NCBI RefSeq assembly: GCF_000699445.3
Contig: NC_067196.1
Location: forward strand, 83,752,364 to 83,816,363
Source: Schistosoma haematobium
Taxonomy: Eukaryota > Platyhelminthes > Trematoda > Strigeidida > Schistosomatidae
Length of the DNA: 64,000 nt
Reading direction: 5' to 3'
Shown here: positions 11,785-25,699 of the stretch, piece after piece
Numbering within the stretch: the stretch's first letter is position 1
How the letters are laid out: every line of letters starts with the position of its first letter
Translations under genes and position numbers: made by a program
Notes under the pieces: generated by a model
What the model was told of the DNA's origin: nothing
Databases searched by the model: none
Seen by the model: the letters and a program-made list of their open reading frames with translations, nothing else

Positions 11785-12110
11785 CACTACTGATGTCGAC
11801 AGATATAAGTAGTATGTATCACCAGTCGAAAGTAAAATGTCTGGGGGAAAAACGTCAGGAAGATCGAATAAAAGCAAACGAGAACAAAGAATGATCGGTT
11901 ATGAAAACGAAAGAACAATGAAGTCTGAGACGATTGATTAACATCTGCTAAATGAATAGTCAAGTTTGAGATAAATGATTAACATTTTACAAATGAAGTA
12001 TTTACTGTATGATTCTCAGAGTTTACTAAGAGATTCTGTAATTTTGCATTCAAATTTATTCGATTGTCCCCACTTGTATTCTCATTCAGTACACTATTAT
12101 CTACTTTTCT
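11785..12110 (+). repeat. Dispersed repeat R1, copy 2
   Basis: It shares ordered blocks with 15900-16175 and, in its second half, with 1-165. It begins with a 'gtcgacagatataagtagtatg' region and passes through a 'gtctgg...agatcgaa' block and 'gaacaatga' to 'ttctgtaattttg'. No protein-coding capacity; family not identified. Confidence 0.5.
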
Positions 12111-12714
12111 ATGATGAATTTACTTTCTTTATCATGTTATAAATTTATACAAAGAAAAGGAATGAAATTACATTAAGCTATGCACAATTTAGTCTTATCA
12201 TTTAGAAAGGCTTTTTATTATTAACACAGTAACATCAACATTTCCACATATATTCAATACATCATAGTAATTAAAGAACTATTCATATCATATCTATTAT
12301 AACAGTATGCGTTTTCATAATGGGTATATAAGGTAAACAATTGTAATCCGCATTTTCACATGCAGTTTAAAAACATTTTCGACTCATTTATATTAAAGAA
12401 TATACATTAATTTTAGCTGTTGTTAGCCAACTTCTTTCTTCTTATATATATTAAATATGGGATAATCTAGTTGGTTAAACTAATATATGTAATCGCTTAG
12501 CTTATATTTCTAAATATAAACCATTGATTTTGATTCTGCTAAATGTCAGTTGGTCTAAATCTAGTTCATATTTCGATTATGAGAAATTAGATGATTTTCG
12601 TTACACATAACTGTTAATCAATTTTTGTTTTTGGCGTTTTCTTCAAATAACAGGTAAGAATTAAATTTGATTGTCAAAGCATAATTTTATTGACTAAAGA
12701 GTGATCTTAAGAGT

Positions 12715-12785
12715 TGAATTCATGAGTCAGTTGAAGTTAGACCACCATGGAAAACCTGGAAGCACTGGATTAGTGATGTCTTATA
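12715..12785 (-). repeat. tRNA-type SINE fragment
   Basis: About 70 bp with the 'tcatgagtcagttgaagttagaccaccatgg' and 'aacctggaagcactgga' SINE landmarks (in pieces). It is truncated on both sides. The flanking 12115-12715 and 12790-13130 are AT-rich with nothing recognised. Confidence 0.55.
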
Positions 12786-13139
12786 GAAAGGTAATCAAAT
12801 CTTCACTATGAGACCACCTACATTGTAGGACACAATTGAAATAAGATCATATTCTTGAGTTGTAAATCTTATCCACTATTTCAGTTAACTGTAGTTAAAT
12901 AAAAATAGTGTATATAACATTGACTGACTTCTTGATCCTCTACTGTGTTCGTTATGTGGTTGTAAAATGAAAATGATCCCTGTTCATTTAACAATTAAAA
13001 GTAATAGAAATTTTTTAGAAATAATTGTCTTTTAATTTTGTATTTGTATAAGATATGTATTGTGATTCGATATTGTTTTGTTCATCAAGATGATATATAT
13101 AGGAGTGCGTTTTTGGGCTTGTGATACCATAAGATCGGC

Positions 13140-13530
13140 CTTAGTGTAACTTAAGGATAGGTTCCCAAAGGAAGAACAACAAAATATTTTCTATGAGATT
13201 AACTGTGATGATTGTAATGCGCCTTATGTGGGAGAAGCATCCAGGGAATTGAATGTAAGGTTGAAGGAACACAAACAGTGTTTGAAAAACGTTCCCAAAT
13301 CCTCGGTTGACCTAAAGAAACTTGGGAATAAGTCTGCGATAGCGTTACATGCTCTGGAAAGAAGGCACAAGATTAATTTTGAAGGAAACAAAATACTTCA
13401 GAAAGGTTTTAACACTCATAAAGAAAGATTGACAGCAGAAGCGCTGTATATATGGGTGAACAACAACAGCCTGGACCGAAAGGATGGTAATCAACTAGTG
13501 TCTACTTGGCAAATATTCGTTAACAAGTAA
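13140..13530 (+). pseudogene. PLE GIY-YIG endonuclease fragment
   Basis: Plus-strand translation in frame to the stop at 13528-13530 shows a GIY-YIG domain. The region before the ATG at 13228 reads FYEINC--C with PYVGEA, then a LNVRLKEH block (the R---EH catalytic helix), and ends with a HKERLTAEALYI stretch containing the conserved Glu. This is the nuclease half of a Penelope-like element, and a different family from the one at 42817-47870. The RT half is absent, so it is a 5'-truncated remnant. The lone 100-codon ORF from 13228 lacks the YxG motif start and is unlikely to be an independent gene. Confidence 0.75.
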
Positions 13531-13929
13531 TTGGACCCTTTCTTTATTCAACCTGTTTATTTCACAATTATCGTTATATTGACGGAAATTAGTGTGTTAT
13601 TTTTAGCAATACAATTATGTATTTGATGATTCACATTTTACATGCACATTAATGATTCAGTAACCGTTTTTCAACCTTCAACTTGCACTTTTATTTTTTC
13701 CATCGTATAAAAATATTAACAGCTAATATCAATCATTAATAACTCAATCTTCCACATGCATAAACACATACACAATTCATCCAGTCATTTAACTCTATAT
13801 CGTGAACTTTTAACATGATTCCCATGTAACTGACTCGTGTTATCTTATTTACAAAAATCAACAACCAAATGTGATTGCATTAACACAGTATAGATTTGAT
13901 TTGTATGTTAGAACGCTATATATTTCTTC

Positions 13930-13995
13930 GACGATTACCCTGAAGAAGCCCAGACAAGTTTGCTGGACGAAATGTTGGAATTTTATATATATATA
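13930..13995 (+). ncRNA. Hammerhead-like motif, PLE 3' end
   Basis: CTGAAGA (13940-13946) and GAAA (13969-13972) flank a stem-loop with CCAG/CTGG pairing. This arrangement fits the hammerhead motifs described in PLE terminal repeats. One extra base lies between the CTGANGA box and stem II. It sits about 400 bp downstream of the GIY-YIG fragment, where the PLE terminal repeat would be expected. Activity is unknown. Confidence 0.45.
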
Positions 13996-13999
13996 TTGG

Positions 14000-14730
14000 T
14001 TTCTCATATACGATTTACATTCTTAATTTACTCTTAATCTATTAGTTACAGTCCTCCATATTTACAGTCACTTTTGGCTTGAACTTGTATGATAATTACT
14101 TTTTTTGATTTCAAGCTGTGATGCGGTCTGGTCTGCTTGTATATAAACCATGTATTTCTGAAACATACGATTCATAAAGCGGAGCCTGATATTTGTGTTC
14201 TAGATTTAACGGTCTGGGCGAGGCGAGGAGCTGAAATACAGAAAACCAATAAGGATTAAGTGTAGACTCATGGTTGTTAGTATTGTTTTGATTCATTTTT
14301 TGGTTTAGCACAGGAAGAAGGTTATAGAAGTCGATATTCTGATTGGCAGTTTTGTCACGAGATATTTGACGGGCCATAAGACATAACAACTATGCTTCAT
14401 AATACATAAGCGATAGCTGATACATTTATGTGTTTAGACCAAAACGTCGTAGGGTTGACATTGGAAAGAGCCAGTCACAGTATATGTCACCTTTACGGTG
14501 AGGATTAGCAACTTTAATGATCGTAATACTATATTTTACATTTCTAAACACCACTCTTATTTAATTAAAAAAATGATATTTAATAAACAAATTTTTATGT
14601 ATTGCACTACGATACATATGTGTTAGATTGCACACAGAAAATTACGTTAGTTTTACAAAAATTATCTGCATGAATATTTCGAAATATCGAATCGATCAGC
14701 CCTACCGAACCCATCGAACATACAATCATC
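14000..14730. other. Unidentified spacer
   Basis: The 92-codon minus-strand ORF (14111-14389) has no recognised family. The surrounding sequence is slightly less AT-rich than elsewhere and could be an uncharacterised repeat. Confidence 0.4.
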
Positions 14731-14732
14731 AA

Positions 14733-14850
14733 AAGGATGAATAGGAACTGGAACCAATTGGAAAGGAGTGTTTAGGACGGAGTTCAATAAAGAATGCTGG
14801 TGGGCGACCTATGTTCTTTGATGAGGGGTAACAGGCGTAAGTAAGTGTCA
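14733..14850 (+). mobile_element. SR2-like RTE, 3'-end fragment
   Basis: The block 'aaaggatgaataggaactgga' to 'gaggggtaacaggcgtaagtaag' matches 1515-1632 and the inverse of 60897-61020. It is a roughly 115-bp 3'-terminal piece ending in the TAAG-type tail. Confidence 0.75.
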
Positions 14851-14950
14851 TTTACAAAACTTCTTGGTATCTATAACATGCATCTTTTCAAAACATATGG
14901 AAAAAAATATTCCGCATAGACTTATCGAATTACAGACCTTAAGTAACAAA

Positions 14951-15096
14951 GTCATTATATGTGAAAATTATATTTGAAATGATCTCAACGATTGAAATTC
15001 GGATAATTCCAACGTTTCGTCCATCTAACTTGCATGGACTTCTTCAGGATAATAATCAAAATCAAAATCATCAAATATAATTTTCACATATAATGA
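14951..15096 (-). repeat. PLE terminal-repeat hairpin with hammerhead-like core
   Basis: The arms 14951-14977 and 15070-15096 are a perfect 27-bp inverted repeat. Between them, the minus strand reads CTGAAGA (15041-15047), a 6-bp stem GTCCAT/ATGGAC (15034-15039 with 15019-15024), then GAAA (15015-15018). This is the same layout as the motif at 13940-13972, so it is probably a PLE terminal repeat left alone. Confidence 0.55.
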
Positions 15097-15109
15097 CTTC
15101 TCTTTACTC

Positions 15110-15570
15110 GGCGCCCAATTTCTGTCAAACTATTCGTTCTAATTTTGACGAATATTCGTATAACTTAAGTAACGAAGTTTGAAGTTAATCATAAAGACAT
15201 CAATCAATTAATGTTTTTTAATTTCTTATTAATTTTCAGTCATAAAGTGATATCATAATTTTAGTTTCATTGTTTTATTTTATTCTTTCCGAACTTTATT
15301 CTTCACATTTTGATCTTCACTGAAATTGTAATTATTATGTTAACTTCTTTTGTTTTTCATCCTGTAAAAGCCCCTTCAACTGCTATTCTAACGTGAAGTA
15401 AATTGTCTTCATTTGATGTTTATAGTTACTGGGTCCTGAATTATTGAAGACTGAATTAACTTACTTTTAACTAGGAACCTACTATACTTATACGATATAT
15501 ATTTTAAGAACAGTATTGTGAGAAACTATAAATTAAACTCATTTTAAATAAGTATTTCATTTTATAGTTG
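15110..15570. other. AT-rich spacer, nothing recognised
   Basis: No supportable feature. Confidence 0.5.
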
Positions 15571-15574
15571 AATT

Positions 15575-15665
15575 CATGAGTCAAATGAAGCTAGACCACC
15601 ATGGAAAACCTGGAAACACTGGACCGCTGTTTCGTCCTAATATGAGACTCCTCAATAGCGCGTAT
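15575..15665 (-). repeat. tRNA-type SINE fragment
   Basis: It shares 'agctagaccaccatggaaaac', 'ggaccgctgtttcgtcctaat' and 'tgagactcctcaatagcgcg' landmarks (in pieces) with the other SINE copies. Truncated. Confidence 0.55.
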
Positions 15666-15899
15666 CTACCTGTTTATTTTTCTAATGAATGGCTTTTTTT
15701 ACATATTTGATAAATTTTAAAAGATTAATTAATAATACTCTTTTCTAAGGAGAGATCTCAATCAATGAAGAATTGGTCATTGAAATGTTATATAACTATG
15801 AATTGTGTACAATAAATTGCCAAATATAGAAAAAGTAAAATAGAATAAATTCTGCATATATATATATATATGAAATAAATTTACTTCAACTAAACTAAT

Positions 15900-16175
15900 G
15901 TGGTGCGTGCTACTTATATTAATATAAGTAGTATATGACGCGAGTCAGGAATGTAATGTCTGGCAGAAGATGATGGGGAAGATCAAGAAAGGAAGAGTGG
16001 AAATAGAAAGTAATTAGTATAGAAATGCAAGAACAATGAGGTTCCAGACAATTATTGAACATTTTGCAAATTAATTATTATAGTACGGTTTTTCTATTTT
16101 ACCAAGTAACTCTGTAATTTTGTGCTAAGTGTGATTCGATTGATCTCACCCGTGTCCTGTTGACTTCACTAATAT
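15900..16175 (+). repeat. Dispersed repeat R1, copy 3
   Basis: It parallels 11785-12110. It opens with a perfect 22-bp palindrome at 15910-15931 (centre ttaa), where the other copies have an imperfect version with a gtcgac centre. No coding capacity. Confidence 0.5.
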
Positions 16176-16179
16176 TTCT

Positions 16180-18105
16180 AATTTATAAAAGGTATATGAT
16201 GATAACATACTTATGGATATTGAATAGATAATGAATAACAAACAACCATCAAGTTCCCTCTTATACCATTACAATGTTTTCATATTCTCTTTGGATTAAA
16301 AAATATTTTGAAAAAACCAACTAAAAGTACAAATGAATTCACGTGTGTTTTTATGAATGTCAAAATTTCATGTTTATGATTTTCTTGCTGATGTTGTCGA
16401 CTTCATACGTCAAACTCTTATTGACCTTTTAAAAGTTTGTAATAAACGCTATTTATAGTAATATAATACAGACTAAATAAGATAATTAATTAACTATATA
16501 GGAATTCATCATTTAGATTATTTTTACATCATTGTTATTTCTTCTTTTCATAATAAAAATTGATATTGAATAATAAATTTCTATAAGAATCAAAACCTAA
16601 ATGAAAGGATGTACGTAAATAAAAGTGTAAAAACGTAAACATACACCAAAATAAAACTAAATGTAGGTTAATCAAGTTGAAAATCTAAATAGTCACAACA
16701 TCTATTTCTATTATCTTAAGGTCATCCTAGAAGTGGTTGTATTATTCCAACTAAGTAATAACATGAAAATGCATCAATAAGGACTTTCTATCTGTCTTCA
16801 TTTCTTGGAGCACTAGAAGTGTTGGTTCATTTGTTCAACAATTTACCTCTTAAAAGTCTATTTTAACCCGATCCGTGGTGTAGATTTCTATGTTTAGTGT
16901 TAGGTTTTTGTTTTTACTCGGGATTTCAAGTAGATATACAGAGCTTGAAATACCTCAAGACTTTGTTATTCAGTTGTTTCGCTGAACTACTGTATTTTGA
17001 TAGGATGCTTGGGATTTAAACTGACAAACTGCACCCTTAGTTGTTGTATGTTCTATTTTTGGGTTTAGCACTAAATGAAAACCTTAAGTTTCTTTGTGAA
17101 CCAACAAGCAGTAATACTTAGCAAGATCAGCATTTGCTGAAATTCACGAGATGAAAAATTAACTACTATTAAGGATTGATGCTGCTGTTAAAATATAGTT
17201 TTTAACCAGTTAAATTTCAATGTGTCTCAACGCTTAGTTTGGTCAAAGCTGTCTCCTTACTACAGGTATCCATAGATTGTTTTATTCCTAAATGGGGCAA
17301 AATTCATTCATCCATTTGGCTAAATAATGTTTTGGCATTACCTCTGATGTCAATTAGTGATGAAAACACTAAATCTAATTCCTAACCTAAACTATCAACT
17401 GTAAATCATGTTTCTGATTCTTCACACTGCTTTATAGTACTCATTTACTTTTAGTCGGTAGGTGGACATTCTCAAGGTCACTTTAGCGTCACTCAAAGGT
17501 CGTCCATAAATTATAATCTCATCGGAAATTTTACTGCTCTGCCTACATACTTTGTGTACAGCCTACCAACGGGGCAGAAAATTGAATAAAAGGGTTCGGT
17601 AGTGAGATGTTTATATTTTGTTTTAACAGCTTTTTTGTGGGCAGTATGTGTATTTACACTTCTCCCGTTTAGTTGGAACTTTAAGTGTGACCAAATTTCT
17701 GCGCTAAACCTGAGGTTTTATCCATACCGAGTGAATATTAAAGGTGTATGACATTATGATTATTTTCGATATTAGTAAATTTGTCTTTTCTATCATAACA
17801 GATCTAATCCCGAAACTGTAGATTTGCCATGACGTGACTACCTAACCTATAAGATATTACGTGGAAGTTACATCATTATCTTCACTGACTTGTCGTATTA
17901 TGACAATCAGCAATACGATGTGTAGCACTTCTGGAGAACACATTTGGGCTGGAGATAGAATCATATATTTTATTTGGATAGCAATAAGATACATATAATG
18001 ACCACATTTGCAAGGCCGAGCCATTCAATGCTTAGCAATTGTTCCCGCTTTCTGTTGGGGTGATCCAGAAAACTCGCAAAAGACAAGAAAGGTTCAGGAA
18101 ACACT
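16180..18105. other. AT-rich spacer, nothing recognised
   Basis: Almost 2 kb without an ORF of note, a recognised repeat or an RNA gene. Confidence 0.5.
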
Positions 18106-18109
18106 AAGA

Positions 18110-18365
18110 AACATTTCATCCAATCAGCGTTTACTTGAAGTTTTAGCCAGAAACATCAAGAAAGTGAAAAGTCACATGTAGAGTTCCTGATTGGCTGATT
18201 ACTGTACTGCTACTATGTTTGGTAGCATTCTAGAATCTTCAAGAAACCCAAGAACATCTAAAATATTATAAAAACCCTATATTTTCTGTACTAAAACGGA
18301 CCTTTGGAGTAAAGTGCTTCTCTCATATTTTGCGCCTTTTCTCTCGTGTTCAGGTCGCTGGATAG
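18110..18365 (+). repeat. TATA-containing dispersed repeat, family T, copy 1
   Basis: It matches 53400-53645 in order: a 'tgattggctgatta' block, a 'tataaaaa' box, 'ttttctgtac', 'ggagtaaa' and 'atattttgcgcctt'. The TATA-to-'ctgtac' spacing suits an RNA polymerase II promoter, so it may be a solo LTR or the 5' region of a retroelement. In this copy it lies directly upstream of the LINE remnant starting near 18440. Confidence 0.45.
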
Positions 18366-18439
18366 TTCTACCTTGGGTGCTACGAGAATAGCTAAGGAAC
18401 CGAATATAGCGTTCAACTAGCAAGACTTATCACTTTCAC

Positions 18440-19660
18440 CATTATCAACCTCGAAGTGTTACATGTTGAATGTCAATCTTTAGAGCAACTATATGTAGAG
18501 CTTCGAGGATCGTGCGGTTAGGAGCCAATACCACTAAAGGTGTTTCAAACGACGTCGGCAATGCAAAGCATGCTGCCCTACAAAGTCTTTGCTGATTCTT
18601 TAAGCGACTGAGTTGCAAAACACAGTTAGATGCTATCAGATAAACAGCCAGCAGCAGGCGAGATGGAACGTCGTAGATGATTTGCTTAATAAGCAAAATA
18701 AAGTCAATGAGTGGCTTATTGTATCACCTGAAAAATCAAGGAGACCGAGTGAGACCTGGGCGTTCGATGCAAACTGGACTGTAGGAACGGGAATAGTTCA
18801 GGAAATATCGCAGAGTGGTCAGTAATTTTTCATAAGTTATGATAGTCTTCGGTAAATGAACTAATGGCTAGGTTTAAAGTCTGTATAAGCCACACTAAGT
18901 CCTTAATAGACCGGCCTCTCCAAGAGACAGTAGCAGGAATTAAAATTGACGAGCTTCATAGAATAGAACAAAAATAAGGTTCCGAATGAACATAAACAAG
19001 CCCTCTATTAAAAGTTACTCCGCTTCTTTTGACGAAAGTAATCTGATAGTGGAAAATCAATGAGAACTGATTGGATCCGGGACATATTTCAGTGAGGATC
19101 TCTGACTGGTTGATTGAGAGAGGGACACGTAAATAAGCTCTGTCGCAATGGTGAGAAAACCTTATGCTTAAGGATTCTCAAAGTGTAACATTTTGGAGCT
19201 GAACTATTCCCAAACCACTCTAAGTGGTACGAGAATGTTCTTCAAAGAATTTAATTAAGGATCTGAAAACCGTAGTGGGAAAAGAGGACCGTGATGGCTT
19301 TGCCATTTCAGAAACATGGTTAGCGTTAGAACCGCATGATGGTGAAATTCAGTTTCTTGGTTTCTCAGCTGCAGGGCTGATCGACCAAACTGTAGAAGTG
19401 GTGAGATTGTTCTGTACACGAAAGACACCGTTAACATACTAGCTGTTGAGACAGTGATGCTCGACTAAAGGACATGTGATCTGGAGCGCTGTCGGCTGAA
19501 TTACGAACTGTGAGACATCGGGTTAATACTATACCGAAGTCCTGAATGTGTAGTAAATGATGTTCCTTTAAATAAACTTATATCTTAGTCAAACAGGCGT
19601 AAAAGCCTTATAATCGGTGACGTTAACGAACCTTTATAAGTTGGCGAAACCTATAAATAG
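18440..19660 (+). pseudogene. CR1/Jockey-like LINE copy A, 5' part (degenerate)
   Basis: Plus-strand translation around 19270-19460 reads DGFAISETWL, then DGEIQ-LGFS and TRKTPLT. This is an AP-endonuclease N-terminus with the conserved SETW motif, matching in order the better-preserved copy B at 25.7-28.4 kb. Near 19590-19635 a SLIIGDVNEP block matches the LVVGDFNAP endonuclease motif of copy B. Upstream, 18440-18830 may be a broken ORF1. Stops and frameshifts are frequent. The copy is cut at 19663-19676 by the SR2-like insertion and resumes at 22967. Confidence 0.7.
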
Positions 19661-19662
19661 GG

Positions 19663-19674
19663 TCATAGGAGACG

Positions 19675-19676
<2 letters not shown>
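19663..19676 (+). repeat. Target-site duplication, left
   Basis: 'tcataggagacgtt' is repeated exactly at 22953-22966 and brackets the SR2-like element. It is the direct signature of target-primed retrotransposition. Confidence 0.9.
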
Positions 19677-21916
<2,240 letters not shown>

Positions 21917-22765
21917 TCAGTTCTTTTTTAGCTTCAGTTTTAAATTGGCTACAACTAGGTGGTGATCTGAAGCTATGTCAGCACCTCTCCTGGTTCTCAC
22001 ATCCTCCATTGTCCTTCGGAATTTTTTGTTGATGCAAATATGATCTATTTGGTTCTCTGTAGTGTGGTCCGGTGAGATCCATGTAGCCTTGTGTATACGC
22101 TTGTGTGGAAATATTGTGCCTCCTATGACCAATTTGTTGAATGCACATAGATTTGCAAATCTTTCTCCATTTTCGTTTCTTTCTCCCAGTCCATGTCGTC
22201 CCATAATATCTTCATATCCAGTGTTGTCTATTCCGACTTTGGCATTTAGATCTCCCATCAGAATAGTTAGGTCGTTTCTTGGGCATTTCTCAATGATTGA
22301 CTGCAGCCGCTCGTAGAACTGATCTTTAATGTCGTCGTTGCTATCATTGGTGGGTGCATAACATTGGATAATATTCATTAAGATCCCCTCCTTCTTTGTT
22401 TTGAATGATGCTTTGATGATTCTGGATCCGTGAGACTCCCATCCTACAAGTGCATTTCGTGCTACTTTGGACAGCATAAGAGCGACTCCCTGAGTGTGTG
22501 GAGCATTGTCCTCCTCGTGACCGGAGTATAGCAGCATCTCTCCCGTAGCTAGCCTTTTCTGTCCAGCTTGGGTCCAGTGGGTTTCGCTGATTCCCAGTAC
22601 TGCTAAGTTGTATCTCCTCATTTCCATTGATATTTGACTGGTCCTCCCGGTTTCCCACATTGTTCGAACGTTCCATGTACCTATAAAAATTTTTGCTCTG
22701 GTTGTTAGAAGGGGCATCGGCCTCGTGGCTTCCGAAGGAACTCGGCTTTCACCATGAAGCGTCAT
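21917..22765 (-). CDS. SR2-like AP-endonuclease (nicks target DNA)
   Basis: 282 codons. It is an exonuclease-endonuclease-phosphatase fold endonuclease that nicks genomic DNA to prime reverse transcription. Visible motifs in order: IGTWNVRTM (residues about 27-35), SETHW (about 60-64), NIIQCYAPTN, the Mg-binding GDLNAKVG (about 166-173), NQIDHI (about 237-242) and the catalytic SDHHLV near residue 266. It starts at an ATG after an untranslated leader. It ends at a TGA where trematode relatives, as I recall them, have Trp and continue into the RT. It differs from the 63075-63923 copy at very few positions. Confidence 0.9.
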   Translation of the reverse strand: MTLHGESRVPSEATRPMPLLTTRAKIFIGTWNVRTMWETGRTSQISMEMRRYNLAVLGISETHWTQAGQKRLATGEMLLYSGHEEDNAPHTQGVALMLSKVARNALVGWESHGSRIIKASFKTKKEGILMNIIQCYAPTNDSNDDIKDQFYERLQSIIEKCPRNDLTILMGDLNAKVGIDNTGYEDIMGRHGLGERNENGERFANLCAFNKLVIGGTIFPHKRIHKATWISPDHTTENQIDHICINKKFRRTMEDVRTRRGADIASDHHLVVANLKLKLKKN

Positions 22766-22952
22766 AATTCTTGTAAATGAAGACCTTCTAACTCCCAGGG
22801 CAGAGTTAAAATGGTTTGGATTATTTTTTCTGGTAAGCGTTTTTTTAGCGAGTTAGTTTTCTACGGGATGGGGACGCTAACCCCATGCCCAACCCTCCTC
22901 CTTTACCCGGGCTTGGGACCGGCAGTAACCCTATAAGAGCTACAGGCGGATT

Positions 22953-22966
22953 TCATAGGAGACGTT
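22953..22966 (+). repeat. Target-site duplication, right
   Basis: Exact second copy of 'tcataggagacgtt' (first at 19663-19676). Confidence 0.9.
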
Positions 22967-25430
22967 GTTTGATCATAAGTGGTTGAAAACCACCATCTCG
23001 CTAGCTTCATTCCAGCACATTAGAGCTTCCATCAAATATCACCTACAAACTCCTAGTCTGTCTTGGACTTAATCTTTATATATGGTGATGATTTCAGCAG
23101 ATCAAGTCCCTCACGCTTATAGGAGGAAGTGATCATGTGCTCATCATATTCAAGTTCATGGCTTAGATGGCCTGTTGAGCAGTTGCGCTGGCCAGTTCCA
23201 ACATATGGAACAGAAACATGAAGAAGATCAGCTCTGCAGCCTCGACTGAAAACTGGCAAACTGACTCATTTCCGGCAGTTGAAAAACCAAATAACTCAAC
23301 CATTTATACCCAGGACAGTCTCAAAGAAGGTGAAGCACACCCATCTCTTGATAGACCGGAATATTCGACGTTTGCCAAGATAAAAGAAGAAATGTTGGAA
23401 GGTCGTCATCGGCAAACACGATAGAGAGCTAGAGGTCCGTCCGAAATAAGTGTGTGAGCATATTCTGGGTAGCTCAGCAAAAATATGAATAAGAGTTTAT
23501 CTAATCTTTAATCAAGCGTCCGAAGAAACTGATTTCATACGAAAGTTACAGATCAAGAATGCATCGTTGAATTCTCAACCGAAAGGAGTGAAACTAGAAC
23601 TATAGAGGAAGATCGTTACAAAGCAGAAGCCAAAGCAAAATACGCCGAGGCGGCTTTTACTCGGAGGCAGCTTCTAGATGAAGGGATAGAACCAAATGCA
23701 AAGCCACGAAATTGTCTGCTCACTATAGATTTTCATCAAGAGGGCACACTTAAGGTCAAGGTGCGTTATCTACTAAACGGAATCCAATTGTCGCTTCAGT
23801 AAATAAAATTGAAACAAAACAACTTCCATCAAACTGCAAGACTGTCAGCTTCACCAGTGTTGCAGTTAAAATACCGGAAAGGACATTCAGAAAGGCCGTG
23901 ATGACATTCGTTGAAACTAACAACTTGTCAGACAGAAAATAACATGGTTCCATGAAGGGATTTTCTTGCACAATAAACCTCCTTATAGCAATAGAGCAAT
24001 AGACAGAGGTTCTAGATGTAGAATCCAAACTAAGGTTTGGACCGAAGAATTACTGTCTAGGTAGTTTAGGTACACTATATCACCCAGTTATTCAACCAAT
24101 AATTGTTAAATTAGTAATCAAATCAAGCGCGCCAAATAAATGTTATTCTATCCTTTCTGGATTTATCACATACAGATTCGTTCGAAAGATAATATTTGGT
24201 TGAGTTATAACACAGCGTTTCCATTTCTGGATAGGTGCTTCAATTCGCAATAAAAAATACACAATCCTAGTCAATGCAAGCAACACAATCAAGGGGGAAC
24301 AAGCCAATATGGCTGCCTCAAAGACTAGGTACAAACTAAAACAACGTAAATGCAATTCGTGGAGAAACATGGAAACTCAGGGAAGGCGTACGTTAAATAA
24401 ATACTCATAAAATACAAATGTTACCATCTCAAGTGGAATAAAAAGGACTGACAAATTGTACAACTGAAGGAATCAATAGGAATAAATCACAAATGTATAC
24501 ATGAAGGGATTTTCTAACACACCTTCAAAATGGATCTTACACTAGATATTGAAAACTAGTCGGTGTTATCTACGTAGATTTCAGCAGAGTATTTGATAAG
24601 GTGTCTGTAAAAGACTAGTCTTGAAGCTGAGAGATTTACGAATTGCCTGACCTCTCGTAAAATGAATTAAAGATTTCTTGGTAGATCGTGGCCAGAAAGT
24701 AAGAGTAAATTTTAAATGCTCCTCCGGGATATCAGTAAATATTGTGATACTGCAAAGCTCCTTCCTAGGTCCTTTACTTTTTATACTGTATGCAAACGAA
24801 CTCTCATGTGCGGTTGCGTCCCCAGTGCTGATATAAACTGATGATGTATAAATCTGGCGAGAAGTAATAGTAGATAGAGATGCATGTGCACTTCAGGAGG
24901 ACTTAGATGTTCTGATTACCTGGTCTGAGAAATGGCTGGTGCCTATCGACGCGTCCATGTGTGTCTACATGCACTTTAGGAATACAAAAGTAAACAGGTA
25001 CAGTATAAGGGAAGAATCTGTTTCCGTAATCTGGTCTCAACAACCTGACAACTCGCGAAAAGTACAGAGGCAGTTTCCCGTGTAATTTCAGAAATCCTGG
25101 GCTTGCCATACAAAGAGCGGCTTGGAAAGCTAACTCTACTGCGGATAAATAGGTGATCTGATATTAATGTACAGAATACTTAGAAATGAATTTGAACATG
25201 ATATATCATCTCTTTTTCTTCCTACCAGGTCGGTATAATTCAAAGAACATAACAAGCGAGTATGAAAGCCAAGACCGAACAAAATATCGGAAGCGTACTG
25301 GTTTTCATACCGTCACCAAATCTTGGAACATGTTACCTGGAGAAATAGCGTTCGCCTCCTCAATTGACGCATTCAAAAGAAGAATAAACACTCAGTGTTA
25401 ACACAGGATTAACACAGGTAGTAGGTCTTC
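22967..25430 (+). pseudogene. CR1/Jockey-like LINE copy A, 3' part (degenerate)
   Basis: It continues copy A after the SR2-like insertion. Recognisable pieces in the order of copy B: QHIRA (about 23017), a KTKEE-like stretch (about 23380), TSVAVKIPER (about 23860), VIYVDFSRVFDKV (RT motif A, about 24562), and TDDVYIW (motif C, Ala changed, about 24838). A C-terminal SFDAFKRRINTQC-like end lies at 25360-25401. Dense stops and frameshifts show it is older than copy B. None of the short ORFs inside is a gene. Confidence 0.75.
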
Positions 25431-25699
25431 TGACTTTAATATTTGAAATAGATAGTGATATTTTTCCTCGCTGAGTGAATTTTATTGTTTTAATCGTTTA
25501 TTACGTACCAAGACTACTGTTTACACGTTAATTGAATTAATTTCAGTTAAAGTATGCTCTAAGAATATCGTTTCTGTTCCCAAAGGACTTCGTCGTCGTA
25601 ACTTTTAAATACTTTGCTTTCATAGTATTTGTTGACACTTTTGGTTCTAGCAATTTACTGTTTTCTGCACATTTTGGTCATCGGTTTCCTCGTCTTTAG

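Noticed and set aside
14111..14389. 92-codon ORF as a small gene
   Set aside because: No family resemblance, no neighbouring splice or promoter support, and antisense orientation in a repeat-like stretch.
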